Source: Alphaproteobacteria bacterium (GTDB taxonomy: Bacteria > Pseudomonadota > Alphaproteobacteria > JAJTHO01 > CANGXP01). From it: a stretch of 50,299 bases of DNA. The notes under the pieces were generated by a model that ran no database searches, was not told the origin of the DNA, and was given only the letters and a program-made list of their open reading frames with translations. The first letter of the stretch is position 1. The number at the start of each line of letters is the position of its first letter. The translations under genes were made by a program, and so were the position numbers. The DNA lies in assembly GCA_947457935.1 (NCBI GenBank), contig CANGXP010000008.1, forward strand, positions 1 through 50,299, written 5' to 3'. Shown here piece by piece: positions 15,426 to 23,964 of this stretch.

Positions 15426-16835
15426 CTAATTCGCCCGTTGCACTGCCACTGCCCGTTGCGCAACTTGGGCATTCGCAGGGCGGCGCATGGCAATGAGTTT
15501 CATCTCAATTTGTGAGAGGCGGTTTTTGAAGGCAACCAGTTCTTTGCCAACTAACTGTTCTGCTGTTGGCAATTTCAAGCTGCTCGGATTAACTTGTTCG
15601 CCTTTGACCAACACTTCATAGTGCAGGTGAGGCCCTGTGGAACGCCCTGTTGTGCCAACATAGCCGATAACCTCGCCTTGTTTAACGCGCACACCTTCTT
15701 TAATGCCCTTGCGGAATGCGTTCAAATGCGCATAGGCTGTGGCGAATTCTGAATTGTGGCGAATTTTAATGTAATTCCCATAGGCACCGTTGGGCCCGAC
15801 TTCGGCAATAATGCCGTTCCCCGCTGCATGGATCGGGGTGCCGATGCTTGCTGCAAAGTCAACGCCTTTGTGCATTTTGCTATAGCCCAAAATGGGGTGG
15901 AAACGCATCCCGAATCCTGAGGACATGCGGACATTATCAACGGGTGTTTTGAGGAGGGCTTTTTTGATGCTCATGCCATTGCGATCATAAAATGCTTGTT
16001 CACCCTCTTGATTTTCATAGCCATAAATACGGCGTTCTTTGCCACTTAAAAGAAGCGACGCATAAAGAATATTACCTGTTCTCGCGGCATCTCCCTTGTC
16101 ATCGATATATTTTTCATAGACGATTTCAAATTTATCGCCATTTTTGAGATCCCGTTGAAAGTCAACGTCATAGCTAAACGCACGGATCATTTTAATCATT
16201 ACGCCCATCGGCACGCCTGCGTCATCACCTGCTTCAAACAGGCTTAAATCAATCACGCTGCCGCCATAGGCAAAAGTTTTCTGGAGGGTGCGCCCGAGTT
16301 TTTCCGCTGTAAAGCTGTCGTCCTCACGATATACAAGCACATCTGTTTCAGGATCAGGGCGGAAATAGATGCCTTCAATCGCATCTGCTTCCTCTGTTGT
16401 TGTTTCTGAGAGAGAAGATTTTATAACGTAAATTTCTTGGTCTAATTTCAGATTTTTGGGATCCCACACGTCTTTTAGGGCTTTTACGGCAACGTGGGCA
16501 TCTTCTGTTGCAACATTTTGCGATTGCAGGAGGGCAATTAAGGTGTCGCCCGAACGCACCGTTAGTTTCTGTTCGTAAAGATTTTCAGGCGTGGTGCTAA
16601 AATATTTTGCAAATTGTTGAAGCGCTGCAGAGGGTTTTTTTACTGTTGCGGCTGTAGGCACAGGAATAGGCTCCGCTTTCGCGGCGATTTTTTGCACGGC
16701 GGCTGTATTTTTTGTGGGCTTTGCTGTCTCATGGAAGAGCACTGACGCACAGAAAATAACAGCAGAAACCGCTGCCATCGTCAAGATTAGTCCAAAACGC
16801 ATAGAAGTATGCTTTGCTATGTATCGTTTTTTCAT
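15426..16835 (-). CDS. M23-family metallopeptidase (peptidoglycan endopeptidase)
   Basis: About 469 residues. A membrane anchor near the N-terminus (about 14-35, LILTMAAVSAVIFCASVLF) is followed by a periplasmic region. A LysM/opacity-associated-like part (about 90-130, LTVRSGDTLIALLQSQ) precedes the LytM/M23 domain. The zinc site is visible: MHKGVDFAA near 320 and HLHYEVLVKGEQVNP near 405, with TAYAHL between. It is therefore expected to be catalytically active and to cut cross-links in peptidoglycan, as in MepM/ShyA-type enzymes. ATGs at 16838 and 16835 are both possible; GAGG at 16843-16846 fits the second better. Upstream lies the structured element 16880-17027, shared with clpB. Confidence 0.88.
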   Translation of the reverse strand: MKKRYIAKHTSMRFGLILTMAAVSAVIFCASVLFHETAKPTKNTAAVQKIAAKAEPIPVPTAATVKKPSAALQQFAKYFSTTPENLYEQKLTVRSGDTLIALLQSQNVATEDAHVAVKALKDVWDPKNLKLDQEIYVIKSSLSETTTEEADAIEGIYFRPDPETDVLVYREDDSFTAEKLGRTLQKTFAYGGSVIDLSLFEAGDDAGVPMGVMIKMIRAFSYDVDFQRDLKNGDKFEIVYEKYIDDKGDAARTGNILYASLLLSGKERRIYGYENQEGEQAFYDRNGMSIKKALLKTPVDNVRMSSGFGMRFHPILGYSKMHKGVDFAASIGTPIHAAGNGIIAEVGPNGAYGNYIKIRHNSEFATAYAHLNAFRKGIKEGVRVKQGEVIGYVGTTGRSTGPHLHYEVLVKGEQVNPSSLKLPTAEQLVGKELVAFKNRLSQIEMKLIAMRRPANAQVAQRAVAVQRAN

Positions 16836-16879
16836 CATGCCTCGTTATGGTTAACAAAGCATTACGGTTGCTCCACTTT

Positions 16880-17027
16880 AGAGCACGTCTATTAACCTCT
16901 TTTCTAGGGCGATTGGCATCGTCAGAAGTTTTCTCGGAATCCGCACGTACATAAGGGTACGCTTGCGTTTCCTTGAAAAATTCTTTCTCGCCACTCATCC
17001 CGATAAAAGGGTTACTAGAGGTGCTCT
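16880..17027 (-). repeat. Structured 148-nt leader element, copy 1 (upstream of the M23 gene)
   Basis: Read on the minus strand, the 5' arm AGAGCACCTCTAGTAACCC and the 3' arm GGTTAATAGACGTGCTCT are complementary over about 25 bases. Between them are blocks identical to copy 2 (37621-37765): CTTTTATCGGGATGAGTGGC, GTACGTGCGGATTCCGAG, CTGACGA and GCCAATCGCCCTA. The inner blocks can pair as GGG..UGGC with GCCA..CCC. Arms differ between copies but remain complementary. It ends 41-44 bases before the M23 start codon; TATAAT (minus strand, 17075-17070) may be a -10 box upstream, so it is probably transcribed as leader. Function unknown. The rest of 16839-17229 is AT-rich with no gene. Confidence 0.75.
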
Positions 17028-17229
17028 TTAAAATGCTACATGCCTACAAGCTGTTTCTGGCAATGTAGTATTATAAATTGCAACAACCATAACACTTTAC
17101 AATAAAAAAATAAAATTACAATAAATGTTTTTCTGTGTTTACGCCTCTTTTCGCAGGTGCAACAAAAAGCCGTGTTCCTTATCCTCTGCTTATAGAGAGA
17201 AGGCAACAACTTTGTTGATTGCTGTTATT

Positions 17230-18237
17230 TTACAGGATCTTACCGAATGAAACCGCGGTATCGAGCATGCGGTTTGAGAAGCCCCATTCGTTGTCATACC
17301 ATGAAAGGATACGCACAAACGTGCCTTCAATTACCTGTGTTTGGGTGAGGTCAAAGTTAGAGCTGAAGGGCGAATGGTTGAAATCACACGACACAAGCTG
17401 TTTATCAACGGTGCTGAGGACATTAAGGAGGTAGCCCGCTGCAGCTTTTTTCATCGCGCTATTGATTTCTTCAACGGTTGTAGCGCGGTTTGCGACGAAC
17501 TTAAAATCAACAACAGAGACGTTGGGCGTGGGAACGCGGATAGACGTGCCATCCAACTTGCCTTTAAGTTCAGGGATAACGAGTCCAATCGCCTTTGCCG
17601 CGCCCGTTGAGGTGGGGATCATGGACAACGCTGCGGCACGAGAACGGCGCATATCCTTGTGCGCGGTATCCACCAATTTTTGGTCGCCTGTGTAGGAGTG
17701 AATGGTGGTCATGTAGCCGTGTTTAATGCCTGTGAGCGTTTGGAGGACATGAACGACGGGCGCAAGACAGTTGGTGGTGCAAGACGCGTTGGAAATAACA
17801 GTGTGCGATGCGTTCAGTTGGTCATGGTTCACGCCATAGACAACTGTTAAATCAACGCCATCCGCAGGGGCAGAAATAATGACTTTTTTCGCGCCCGCCG
17901 CAAGATGTTTGCTGGCAGATTCCTTAGAGGTGAATACGCCTGAGCATTCCAGCGCAATATCAATGTTGAGGGGTTTCCAAGGGAGGTTGGCAGGATCACG
18001 CTCGCTGTAAACTTTAATCACACCGCGCCCAAGGTCAATTCCTTCAGGGGTGACGGTGACGGGGAAGGGGAAACGACCGTGAACGGAGTCAAACTCGAGC
18101 AAATAGGCGTTGCTTTCGGCGGAGCCAAGGTCATTAATCGCAACAATTTCTACATCATTGCGACCACTTTCATACAGCGCACGCAAAACGTGACGACCAA
18201 TGCGACCAAATCCATTAATTGCTAAACGAATAGCCAT
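17230..18237 (-). CDS. gap: Type I glyceraldehyde-3-phosphate dehydrogenase
   Basis: 335 residues, normal length. The NAD-binding start is [17 protein letters not shown], and the active-site cysteine lies in [12 protein letters not shown] with the partner His in [10 protein letters not shown]. It converts glyceraldehyde 3-phosphate to 1,3-bisphosphoglycerate in glycolysis/gluconeogenesis. The Asp in VAINDLGS after the second strand favours NAD. It follows tkt on the same strand with a gap of 43 bases, the tkt-gap order usual in alphaproteobacteria; pgk, which often follows, is not here. Confidence 0.96.
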   Translation of the reverse strand: MAIRLAINGFGRIGRHVLRALYESGRNDVEIVAINDLGSAESNAYLLEFDSVHGRFPFPVTVTPEGIDLGRGVIKVYSERDPANLPWKPLNIDIALECSGVFTSKESASKHLAAGAKKVIISAPADGVDLTVVYGVNHDQLNASHTVISNASCTTNCLAPVVHVLQTLTGIKHGYMTTIHSYTGDQKLVDTAHKDMRRSRAAALSMIPTSTGAAKAIGLVIPELKGKLDGTSIRVPTPNVSVVDFKFVANRATTVEEINSAMKKAAAGYLLNVLSTVDKQLVSCDFNHSPFSSNFDLTQTQVIEGTFVRILSWYDNEWGFSNRMLDTAVSFGKIL

Positions 18238-18280
18238 AATATAAACCCCTAATTTTTTAAAAGAGGCGTTTTATAGATGA

Positions 18281-20269
18281 TTATGCGTTTTTCGTCAAGG
18301 CTTGGGATATTTTGTGCGCGATTTTATCTGCTGTAAAGCCGAAATGGGGCAGCAAGTCTTTGAGGGGGGCGGATGCGCCAAAGCCTTGCATGGAGATAAT
18401 CAGCCCCTCAAGTCCCGTATAACGTTCCCAGCCAAACCCGCTCAACATTTCAATGGCAACTTTGAGGGTGCCTTGGGGCAGGACGCTTGCTTTATAGGCG
18501 GCTGGTTGTTGGTCAAACAATTCCCATGACGGCAAGGACACAACGCTGGCAGCAATCCCTTGCACAGCAAGCAATTTTTGCGTTTCAACGGCAAGCATCA
18601 CTTCTGAGCCTGTGGCAATGAGGGTGACTTGCTCTTTGCCTTCTGGTTCAACAAGGCGGTAACCACCACGCGCAGAGCGGTTTTCGCTTGTGTAGTCGGT
18701 GCGTAACGTGGGCAGGTTTTGGCGGGTGAGTGCCAAGACAGACGGTGTTTTGACACTGCTTAAGGCTAATGCCCAACACTCAAGTGTTTCAATGGCGTCT
18801 GCAGGGCGGAAGACTTGTACGTTCGGGGTGGCACGGAGGGCGGCGATATGTTCAATGGGTTGGTGGGTAGGCCCATCTTCGCCCACACCAATCGAATCGT
18901 GGGTCATCACGTAAATAACGCGTTGCTCCATGAGGGCAGAGAGGCGGATGGCGGGTTTGCAATAATCGCTGAACACCAAAAATGTCCCGCCAAACGGAAT
19001 GAATCCGCCATAAAGCGCAAGCCCGTTCATGGCGGCTGCCATGCCGTGTTCGCGGATGCCATAGTGAATATAATTGCCGTTGTAGGTGTCTTTGTTGACG
19101 ATGGTCACGCCCTTGGCTTTGGTGTTATTTGAGCCTGATAAATCCGCTGAACCGCCTAACAGTTCGGGGATATGCGGGGTGAGGGCATCGAGTACGTTGC
19201 CTGAGGCAAGACGGCTTGCAATGTTTGGCTTGCTATTCGTCCATTCTTTTTTGAGGGTGTCGAGGGTGCTCGCAAAGGAGGCGGGGAGTTCTCCCGCGAG
19301 ACGGCGGGAAAGCTCCGTTTGTTTGTCTTCGGGTAATGTATTGAAGCGTTGTTGCCATTGGGTGTAGGCTGCATCGTGCTGTGCGCCAGCCGTGCGCCAT
19401 GCGTGCAGAATATCCTCAGGGATTTCAAATGGGGCGTGTTGCCAGTGAAGGGCAGTGCGTGCGCCCGCAATTTCTGTTGCGCCGAGTGGTGAGCCGTGTG
19501 CGCCCGCTGTGTTGGCTTTGGTGGGTGCGCCAAACCCGATGGTGGTTTTACACGCAATCAGGGTCGGTTTATCGCTGTGTTGCGCGGTTTTGAGGGCGGC
19601 GCGGATTGCCGCTGCATCATGCCCATCAATAGACAGGGTGTTCCAGTTTGCCGCCTCAACCCGTTTGAGGTGGTTTTCGGAGGTAGACAGACTGGTTTTT
19701 CCATCAATGGAAATGCCGTTGTCATCGAACAGGACAATCAGTTTTTTGAGGTTTAAATGCCCTGCAAGGGAAATGGCTTCTTGGGAAATGCCTTCCATGA
19801 GGCAGCCGTCCCCTGCGATAACATATGTGTAGTGGTCGATAATCTCTTTGCCGAACTGGCTTTGCAAGATTGCCTCGCCTAACGCAAAGCCCACGGCATT
19901 GGCAATGCCTTGCCCTAGGGGCCCTGTGGTGGTTTCAATGCCGATGGAGCGATGGACTTCGGGGTGTCCCGCTGTTATGGCGCCGAGTTGCCGAAAGTTT
20001 TTTAATTGCTCCAGCGTCATTTCAGGATAGCCGAGCAAGTAGCTTGTTGCATAGAGCAGCATCGAGCCATGCCCCGCAGACAAAATAAATCTGTCACGGT
20101 TTGGCCATTCGGGGTGTTTAGGATTAACGCGCAAAAACTCGGTAAACAGCACCGTTGCCACATCGGCTATGCCCATCGGCATCCCCGGATGTCCAGAGTT
20201 CGCTTTTTCGACAGCATCCATGCTGAGGGCACGAATGGCATTGCTTTTGTTTTCAAAAGAGACGGTCAC
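18281..20269 (-). CDS. tkt: Transketolase
   Basis: 662-residue thiamine-diphosphate enzyme of the pentose phosphate/Calvin pathway moving two-carbon units between sugar phosphates. Visible features: NSGHPGMPMG near the N-terminus, GHGSMLLYATSYLLGY, the GDGCLMEGISQEA cofactor motif, the pyrimidine-domain HDSIGVGEDGPTHQP and VFRPADAIET. The length is typical of bacterial TktA. It is divergent from DUF4164/zapA, from which it is separated by a palindromic repeat (20309-20393), and heads the tkt-gap unit. Confidence 0.97.
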   Translation of the reverse strand: MTVSFENKSNAIRALSMDAVEKANSGHPGMPMGIADVATVLFTEFLRVNPKHPEWPNRDRFILSAGHGSMLLYATSYLLGYPEMTLEQLKNFRQLGAITAGHPEVHRSIGIETTTGPLGQGIANAVGFALGEAILQSQFGKEIIDHYTYVIAGDGCLMEGISQEAISLAGHLNLKKLIVLFDDNGISIDGKTSLSTSENHLKRVEAANWNTLSIDGHDAAAIRAALKTAQHSDKPTLIACKTTIGFGAPTKANTAGAHGSPLGATEIAGARTALHWQHAPFEIPEDILHAWRTAGAQHDAAYTQWQQRFNTLPEDKQTELSRRLAGELPASFASTLDTLKKEWTNSKPNIASRLASGNVLDALTPHIPELLGGSADLSGSNNTKAKGVTIVNKDTYNGNYIHYGIREHGMAAAMNGLALYGGFIPFGGTFLVFSDYCKPAIRLSALMEQRVIYVMTHDSIGVGEDGPTHQPIEHIAALRATPNVQVFRPADAIETLECWALALSSVKTPSVLALTRQNLPTLRTDYTSENRSARGGYRLVEPEGKEQVTLIATGSEVMLAVETQKLLAVQGIAASVVSLPSWELFDQQPAAYKASVLPQGTLKVAIEMLSGFGWERYTGLEGLIISMQGFGASAPLKDLLPHFGFTADKIAHKISQALTKNA

Positions 20270-20308
20270 GGTGTGATTCCTGATGTGTTATAGCCCTCCT
20301 ATTTTAAG

Positions 20309-20393
20309 TCTGGATACCAGCTTTCGCTGGTAACACGCACCACAGGAAACATCTTCGTGGGTGGCGAATTACCAGCGAAAGCTGGTATCCAGA
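20309..20393. repeat. REP-like palindrome family 1, intact copy c
   Basis: Arms 20309-20333 and 20369-20393 are perfect 25-bp inverted repeats (TCTGGATACCAGCTTTCGCT... and its complement) around a 35-base loop. Each arm also contains the small palindrome ACCAGC-tttc-GCTGGT. This is the best preserved member; diverged copies are at 11024-11129 and 14252-14286. It occupies the divergent tkt/zapA intergenic region, which otherwise shows no gene. Confidence 0.85.
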
Positions 20394-20541
20394 ATATTAT
20401 GGAGGATAGCTGCGGAGTGATGATTTATTCGAGCGCGATGTATACGAAACAGGGGTGGCAAAAGCAAATGTGTTTTTGCAGATTGACGAGAGGGGTTTTC
20501 CTGCTTACTATTTATTCTCTTAACCTGAAAGATGAACGCCC

Positions 20542-20754
20542 TTGTCTGTCCTGCAGCAATCCTTTGTGAAATTAGAACTGGCTTTGCATAAGTTAGAGCA
20601 AGGGTTGGGCGCGTCTGCTGAAAAAGCAGCAAAACAAAAAAGCGAGTTGCAGAAAGTCACTGCAAAAAATGCGTTGTTGCAGCGCGAGCTTGCTCTTGTG
20701 ACCACACAGGTTGAAAAAACCCTAACAAAAATAACAAAAAAAATAGGAGAATAG
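20542..20754 (+). CDS. Small coiled-coil protein, DUF4164-like
   Basis: 70 residues, almost entirely a predicted coiled coil (FVKLELALHKLEQGLG, AAKQKSELQKVTAKN, LLQRELALVTTQVEKTLTKI). Small proteins of this kind (DUF4164) precede zapA in many alphaproteobacteria and are presumed to work with ZapA at the division ring. The only usable start in frame is TTG at 20542 (then GTC/CTG), so the exact start is uncertain. Stop to zapA start is four bases, so the two are an operon. Confidence 0.7.
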   Translation: MSVLQQSFVKLELALHKLEQGLGASAEKAAKQKSELQKVTAKNALLQRELALVTTQVEKTLTKITKKIGE

Positions 20755-20758
20755 GTGC

Positions 20759-21100
20759 ATGGCGCAGGTGGAAGTCCATATCAATGGGCGCAATTACGTA
20801 TTGGCATGTGCGGATGGAGAAGAGCCACGGTTGCGTCAGTTATCGGATTATCTTGATGGACGGATGACCAAACTTGCCCGTTCTGTGGGCATGGTAGGGG
20901 AAGCCCGTTTATTTCTATTGGGCGCGTTGATGCTAGCGGATGAATTGGCAGAAGCGAACACCAAAATCACGCTGCTGAGTGAGGGCAAGTCTGTTCCTGC
21001 TGAGGGCGGCATTGGCGCGAATGATGTGCAAGAAATTGCTGATTACATCGAAAAACTCGCGAATCGGATTACAGTTCTAGCGGAAAAAGTCGCGGCTTAG
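20759..21100 (+). CDS. zapA: Cell division protein ZapA
   Basis: 113 residues. The N-terminal globular part (VEVHINGRNYVLACADGEEP, then LRQLSDYLDGRM) and C-terminal helix (ARLFLLGALMLADELAEA) match ZapA, which binds FtsZ and bundles its filaments at midcell. A GGAG precedes the ATG. Co-transcribed with the DUF4164 gene. In many alphaproteobacteria a 6S RNA follows zapA; I looked at 21101-21396 and cannot support one. Confidence 0.92.
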   Translation: MAQVEVHINGRNYVLACADGEEPRLRQLSDYLDGRMTKLARSVGMVGEARLFLLGALMLADELAEANTKITLLSEGKSVPAEGGIGANDVQEIADYIEKLANRITVLAEKVAA

Positions 21101-21322
21101 CTATCTATCTCCCGCAGATGATTTTAAGTCATGTAATGCAATTATCGCGCCTTCAACATTAGTTTTAGAAGGATTTTCAAAGTCTATAAATAGCGTTGCT
21201 AAGTCGAATATTTCTTCTATAGGAAGCGGGCTGTTCCCTACTAGCATTGGATGTGTATGTGGGATATGTGTAGTGCCGAGGAGGTTTCTTACTAATTCAG
21301 CATCTTCTTTACTTTGAGACAT
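21101..21322 (-). CDS. Small hypothetical protein, 73 residues
   Basis: Acidic protein starting MSQSKEDAELVRNLLG, no signal or membrane segment. AAGGAA lies about 12 bases before the ATG at 21322. It contains PIEEIFDLATLFIDFENP and a possible helix. It is convergent with zapA, sharing the boundary at 21100/21101, and divergent from the DUF4159 gene. I do not recognise the family; size and composition are plausible for a real gene, but conservation is untested. Confidence 0.5.
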   Translation of the reverse strand: MSQSKEDAELVRNLLGTTHIPHTHPMLVGNSPLPIEEIFDLATLFIDFENPSKTNVEGAIIALHDLKSSAGDR

Positions 21323-21396
21323 AAACAATATATTTCCTTATTAAAATAAAAAATAATACTATTATTTCTTTGAATTGCAATTTAAAAAGGTAAGTA

Positions 21397-23964
21397 GTGC
21401 CTATTTTCTTTTTTGCTACGCCCTCTATTTTGCTGCTCCTGTTGGGGCTGCCATTGCTGTGGAAATTGCTGAAAGCAACGCCGCCGCCGCCTAAGACCAT
21501 CCCTTTTTCCGCCATGATGTTTTTAGAGGGCTTAACGCCGCTGAAAACAACCGCGCAATCTGCGCCGTGGTGGCTTGTTTTGTTACGGGTGTTGTTGGTG
21601 GTGGTGCTTATTGTGGCGGCAGCGCACCCTGTTGCACGGCAAGGAACGGGGGAGTCCTCGAAAAAAGCGATTGTGCTGTTGGTTGACAACACAGCCGCTG
21701 CTGCAAAAGCGTGGCAACCCTTAAAGCGTGCGATGATAACGCTGGGGGATACGGCGATTGCAATGGATGCCCCGCTTTATGTTGTGCCGTTGGTGGGGGC
21801 GGCAACGCTTGCGCCGCTTGATAAACAAAGCTGGGAAGATTTGAAAAATACGCTTACGCCGCTGCCGTGGCTTGACACGCCTATTCCGCTTGCTGAAACA
21901 CTCAATACCCTTGCCGAAAACGCGACTTTACCGCTGGAGATTCAGTTTTTATCTTCAGGCTTGATAACAAAAGAACTCTTGTTACAGTTGCCGCCCTCGT
22001 TGAAGAGTTATGTGCCTGATAAAGAAGCACAATTAGCGGCGAGCATTCGGGAAGTGGAACGCGTTGAAGGGGGCGTGAAAGTACGCGCACACATATATGA
22101 TGAGGATGTGCCGCACACGGTTGTGTTGCTGAATGAGACGGGGCAGGTTGTTGCCCGAAAGAATTTAAGCGAGGGGGAGGCAGTACTGCCTGTTCCGTTC
22201 GCGGTGCGTAAAGATATTCGGCGTGTGGAGTTGGAAGGCGCAACAACACTCTTAGAAAAATATTTCAGTGATAGCCGTTGGCAACAGCCAAGCATCGGGA
22301 TTATTGCGCCTGATAATACGGCTGTGGGGCAAAATTTGTTGGAAGAACGCTATTATTTGCAAAAGGCGGCGGCGATATTTACAGAGGTAACGCAAGGCAC
22401 GGTGGAGAAATTGCTCGCGCAAAAAGTGCCTGTGTTGTTGTGGGCAGATAGCGTGCCATTGCGGGAACAAGAGCGCACGGCGTTGACGGCGTGGGTGAAA
22501 CAAGGCGGCGTGTTGTTGCGCTTTGCGGGGGACAGCATGGCAACAACAAAAGAAGAGGGGTTGTTGCCCGTTGCGTTGCGCTATGGCGTGCAGGAATTTG
22601 CAACGGCGGTTGCGTGGGGAAAGCCGCCTGAGGGCTTCCGATTTACAGAGAAAACGCCGCTTGCGTTGAATACGCAACACGCTATTGCCTTAAAAAAGCG
22701 GGTGTTGGCAGAGCCGCGTGCCGATCTCCCTGCAAAAACTTGGGCGACGTTGAGTGATGGGGCGCCGTTGCTAACCGCAGCACAACAGGGGCAGGGCTGG
22801 CTGTTGTTATTGCATGTGGCAGCAACGCCTGTGTGGTCAGACTTTGTGCTGCAATCCGCCTTTATTGATGTGTTGAAAAATGCAAGCCAACTGGCAACGG
22901 GGGGCGCGTTGTTGACCTCGGAAACGCTGCCTTTAAGAGCGTATTTTGATGCGTTTGGCAACACGCAACCGCCGTTGAGCACGATGCAAGGGTTGACGGG
23001 GGCGGACATTGCCGCGCAATGGATAACGCAAAAGCATCCCGCAGGGTTTTATGGCAACGAGCGGGGACAACAGGCGCGGAATGTGGCAGGGTTATTGCCA
23101 AAGTTTGCGCCCTTGCCTGAGGAATTTAAGCCGCAATTACTGCGGGATATTGTGGTGGAAAATAAAACGAATTGGCAACTGTTGCTTATAAAACTGGCTT
23201 TGGGTGTGTTTTTGTTAGACTGGCTGTGCACCGTGTTATTAGGGCGGCAACGGCGGTGGCTTGTTGCGATGCTCTTTGTGAGTTTATTGCCGTTACAAGC
23301 ACAAGCGGCAGAAAATGTGCCGCAAGAAAGCCTTGCCTATATTCGCACAGGGTATGCGGATGTTGACCAAAATAGCGCGAAAGGCTTAGAGTTTCTGACA
23401 AAAACGCTTGCACAACGCACCAATGCGACGTTAGGGGCTGTGCGCGGCGTGACGTTAGGCGAAGAGAGTTTAAGCCCGCATCCGTTGCTGTATTTCCCGT
23501 TGGTGGGGGCAGTGCCCAATTTGAGTGATAAGGCGTGGTTTGCCTTGCAACAGTATATTGCAAACGATGGCGTGTTGCTGATTGACACCCGCACGGGGCA
23601 AGACCCGTTGAGCGATGTGGAGAGCGTGCCGCAGTTGCAAGGCTTGTTGCGCTCTCTTGGCGTGATGCCGCTGGTTGCCTTGCCTGATAAGCATTTGTTG
23701 TTGCGGAGTTATTATTTACTGCCTGTGCTGCAGGGAAAATTTGCGGGCGGTGTGGCGTTGCCTGTGGCAGCATTGGGGAATGATGTGGTGGCAGGGGTGT
23801 TGCTTACTTCTAATGATTTTGCGCAAAGTTGGGCGTTGGAAAGTATGGCAAATAAAGAGCAGGCATTTCGGAGCGGGGCGAATGTGGTGATGTATGCCCT
23901 CACAGGGACATACAAGAATGACCAGATTCATTTGCAAGCCGTGCTTGAAAGGCTGGGACAATGA
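21397..23964 (+). CDS. BatA/DUF4159 membrane protein
   Basis: 855 residues from a GTG. The N-terminus (FFFATPSILLLLLGLPLLW, then PWWLVLLRVLLVVVLIVAAA) is the two-span BatA N-terminal region found in aerotolerance-type proteins. A central part resembles a degenerate VWA/amidotransferase-like fold. A further span near 590-616 precedes a DUF4159-type domain (about 640-855, with LLYFPLVGAVPNLSD and NDGVLLIDTRTGQDP). Such genes normally follow a MoxR ATPase and a DUF58 protein; neither is seen here. Overlaps the next gene by 4 bp (ATGA), so the pair is an operon. Function in the envelope is unknown, perhaps MoxR-dependent maturation. Confidence 0.78.
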   Translation: MPIFFFATPSILLLLLGLPLLWKLLKATPPPPKTIPFSAMMFLEGLTPLKTTAQSAPWWLVLLRVLLVVVLIVAAAHPVARQGTGESSKKAIVLLVDNTAAAAKAWQPLKRAMITLGDTAIAMDAPLYVVPLVGAATLAPLDKQSWEDLKNTLTPLPWLDTPIPLAETLNTLAENATLPLEIQFLSSGLITKELLLQLPPSLKSYVPDKEAQLAASIREVERVEGGVKVRAHIYDEDVPHTVVLLNETGQVVARKNLSEGEAVLPVPFAVRKDIRRVELEGATTLLEKYFSDSRWQQPSIGIIAPDNTAVGQNLLEERYYLQKAAAIFTEVTQGTVEKLLAQKVPVLLWADSVPLREQERTALTAWVKQGGVLLRFAGDSMATTKEEGLLPVALRYGVQEFATAVAWGKPPEGFRFTEKTPLALNTQHAIALKKRVLAEPRADLPAKTWATLSDGAPLLTAAQQGQGWLLLLHVAATPVWSDFVLQSAFIDVLKNASQLATGGALLTSETLPLRAYFDAFGNTQPPLSTMQGLTGADIAAQWITQKHPAGFYGNERGQQARNVAGLLPKFAPLPEEFKPQLLRDIVVENKTNWQLLLIKLALGVFLLDWLCTVLLGRQRRWLVAMLFVSLLPLQAQAAENVPQESLAYIRTGYADVDQNSAKGLEFLTKTLAQRTNATLGAVRGVTLGEESLSPHPLLYFPLVGAVPNLSDKAWFALQQYIANDGVLLIDTRTGQDPLSDVESVPQLQGLLRSLGVMPLVALPDKHLLLRSYYLLPVLQGKFAGGVALPVAALGNDVVAGVLLTSNDFAQSWALESMANKEQAFRSGANVVMYALTGTYKNDQIHLQAVLERLGQ

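Noticed and set aside
16880-16927. CTGACGA in the duplicated element matches the CUGANGA core of hammerhead ribozymes.
   Set aside because: The second core strand GAAA is not conserved: the clpB copy has CCCTAAAAAAGAG, and no closing stem II is formed. The match is to one short motif only.
21101-21396. A 6S RNA gene downstream of zapA, as in many alphaproteobacteria.
   Set aside because: No long bulged hairpin could be recognised; the stretch is better explained by a small minus-strand ORF.
23186-23773. Antisense frame inside the DUF4159 gene, and similar ones at 10079-10534 and 45168-46106.
   Set aside because: They are shadows of strongly biased codon usage in real genes and carry no independent signals.
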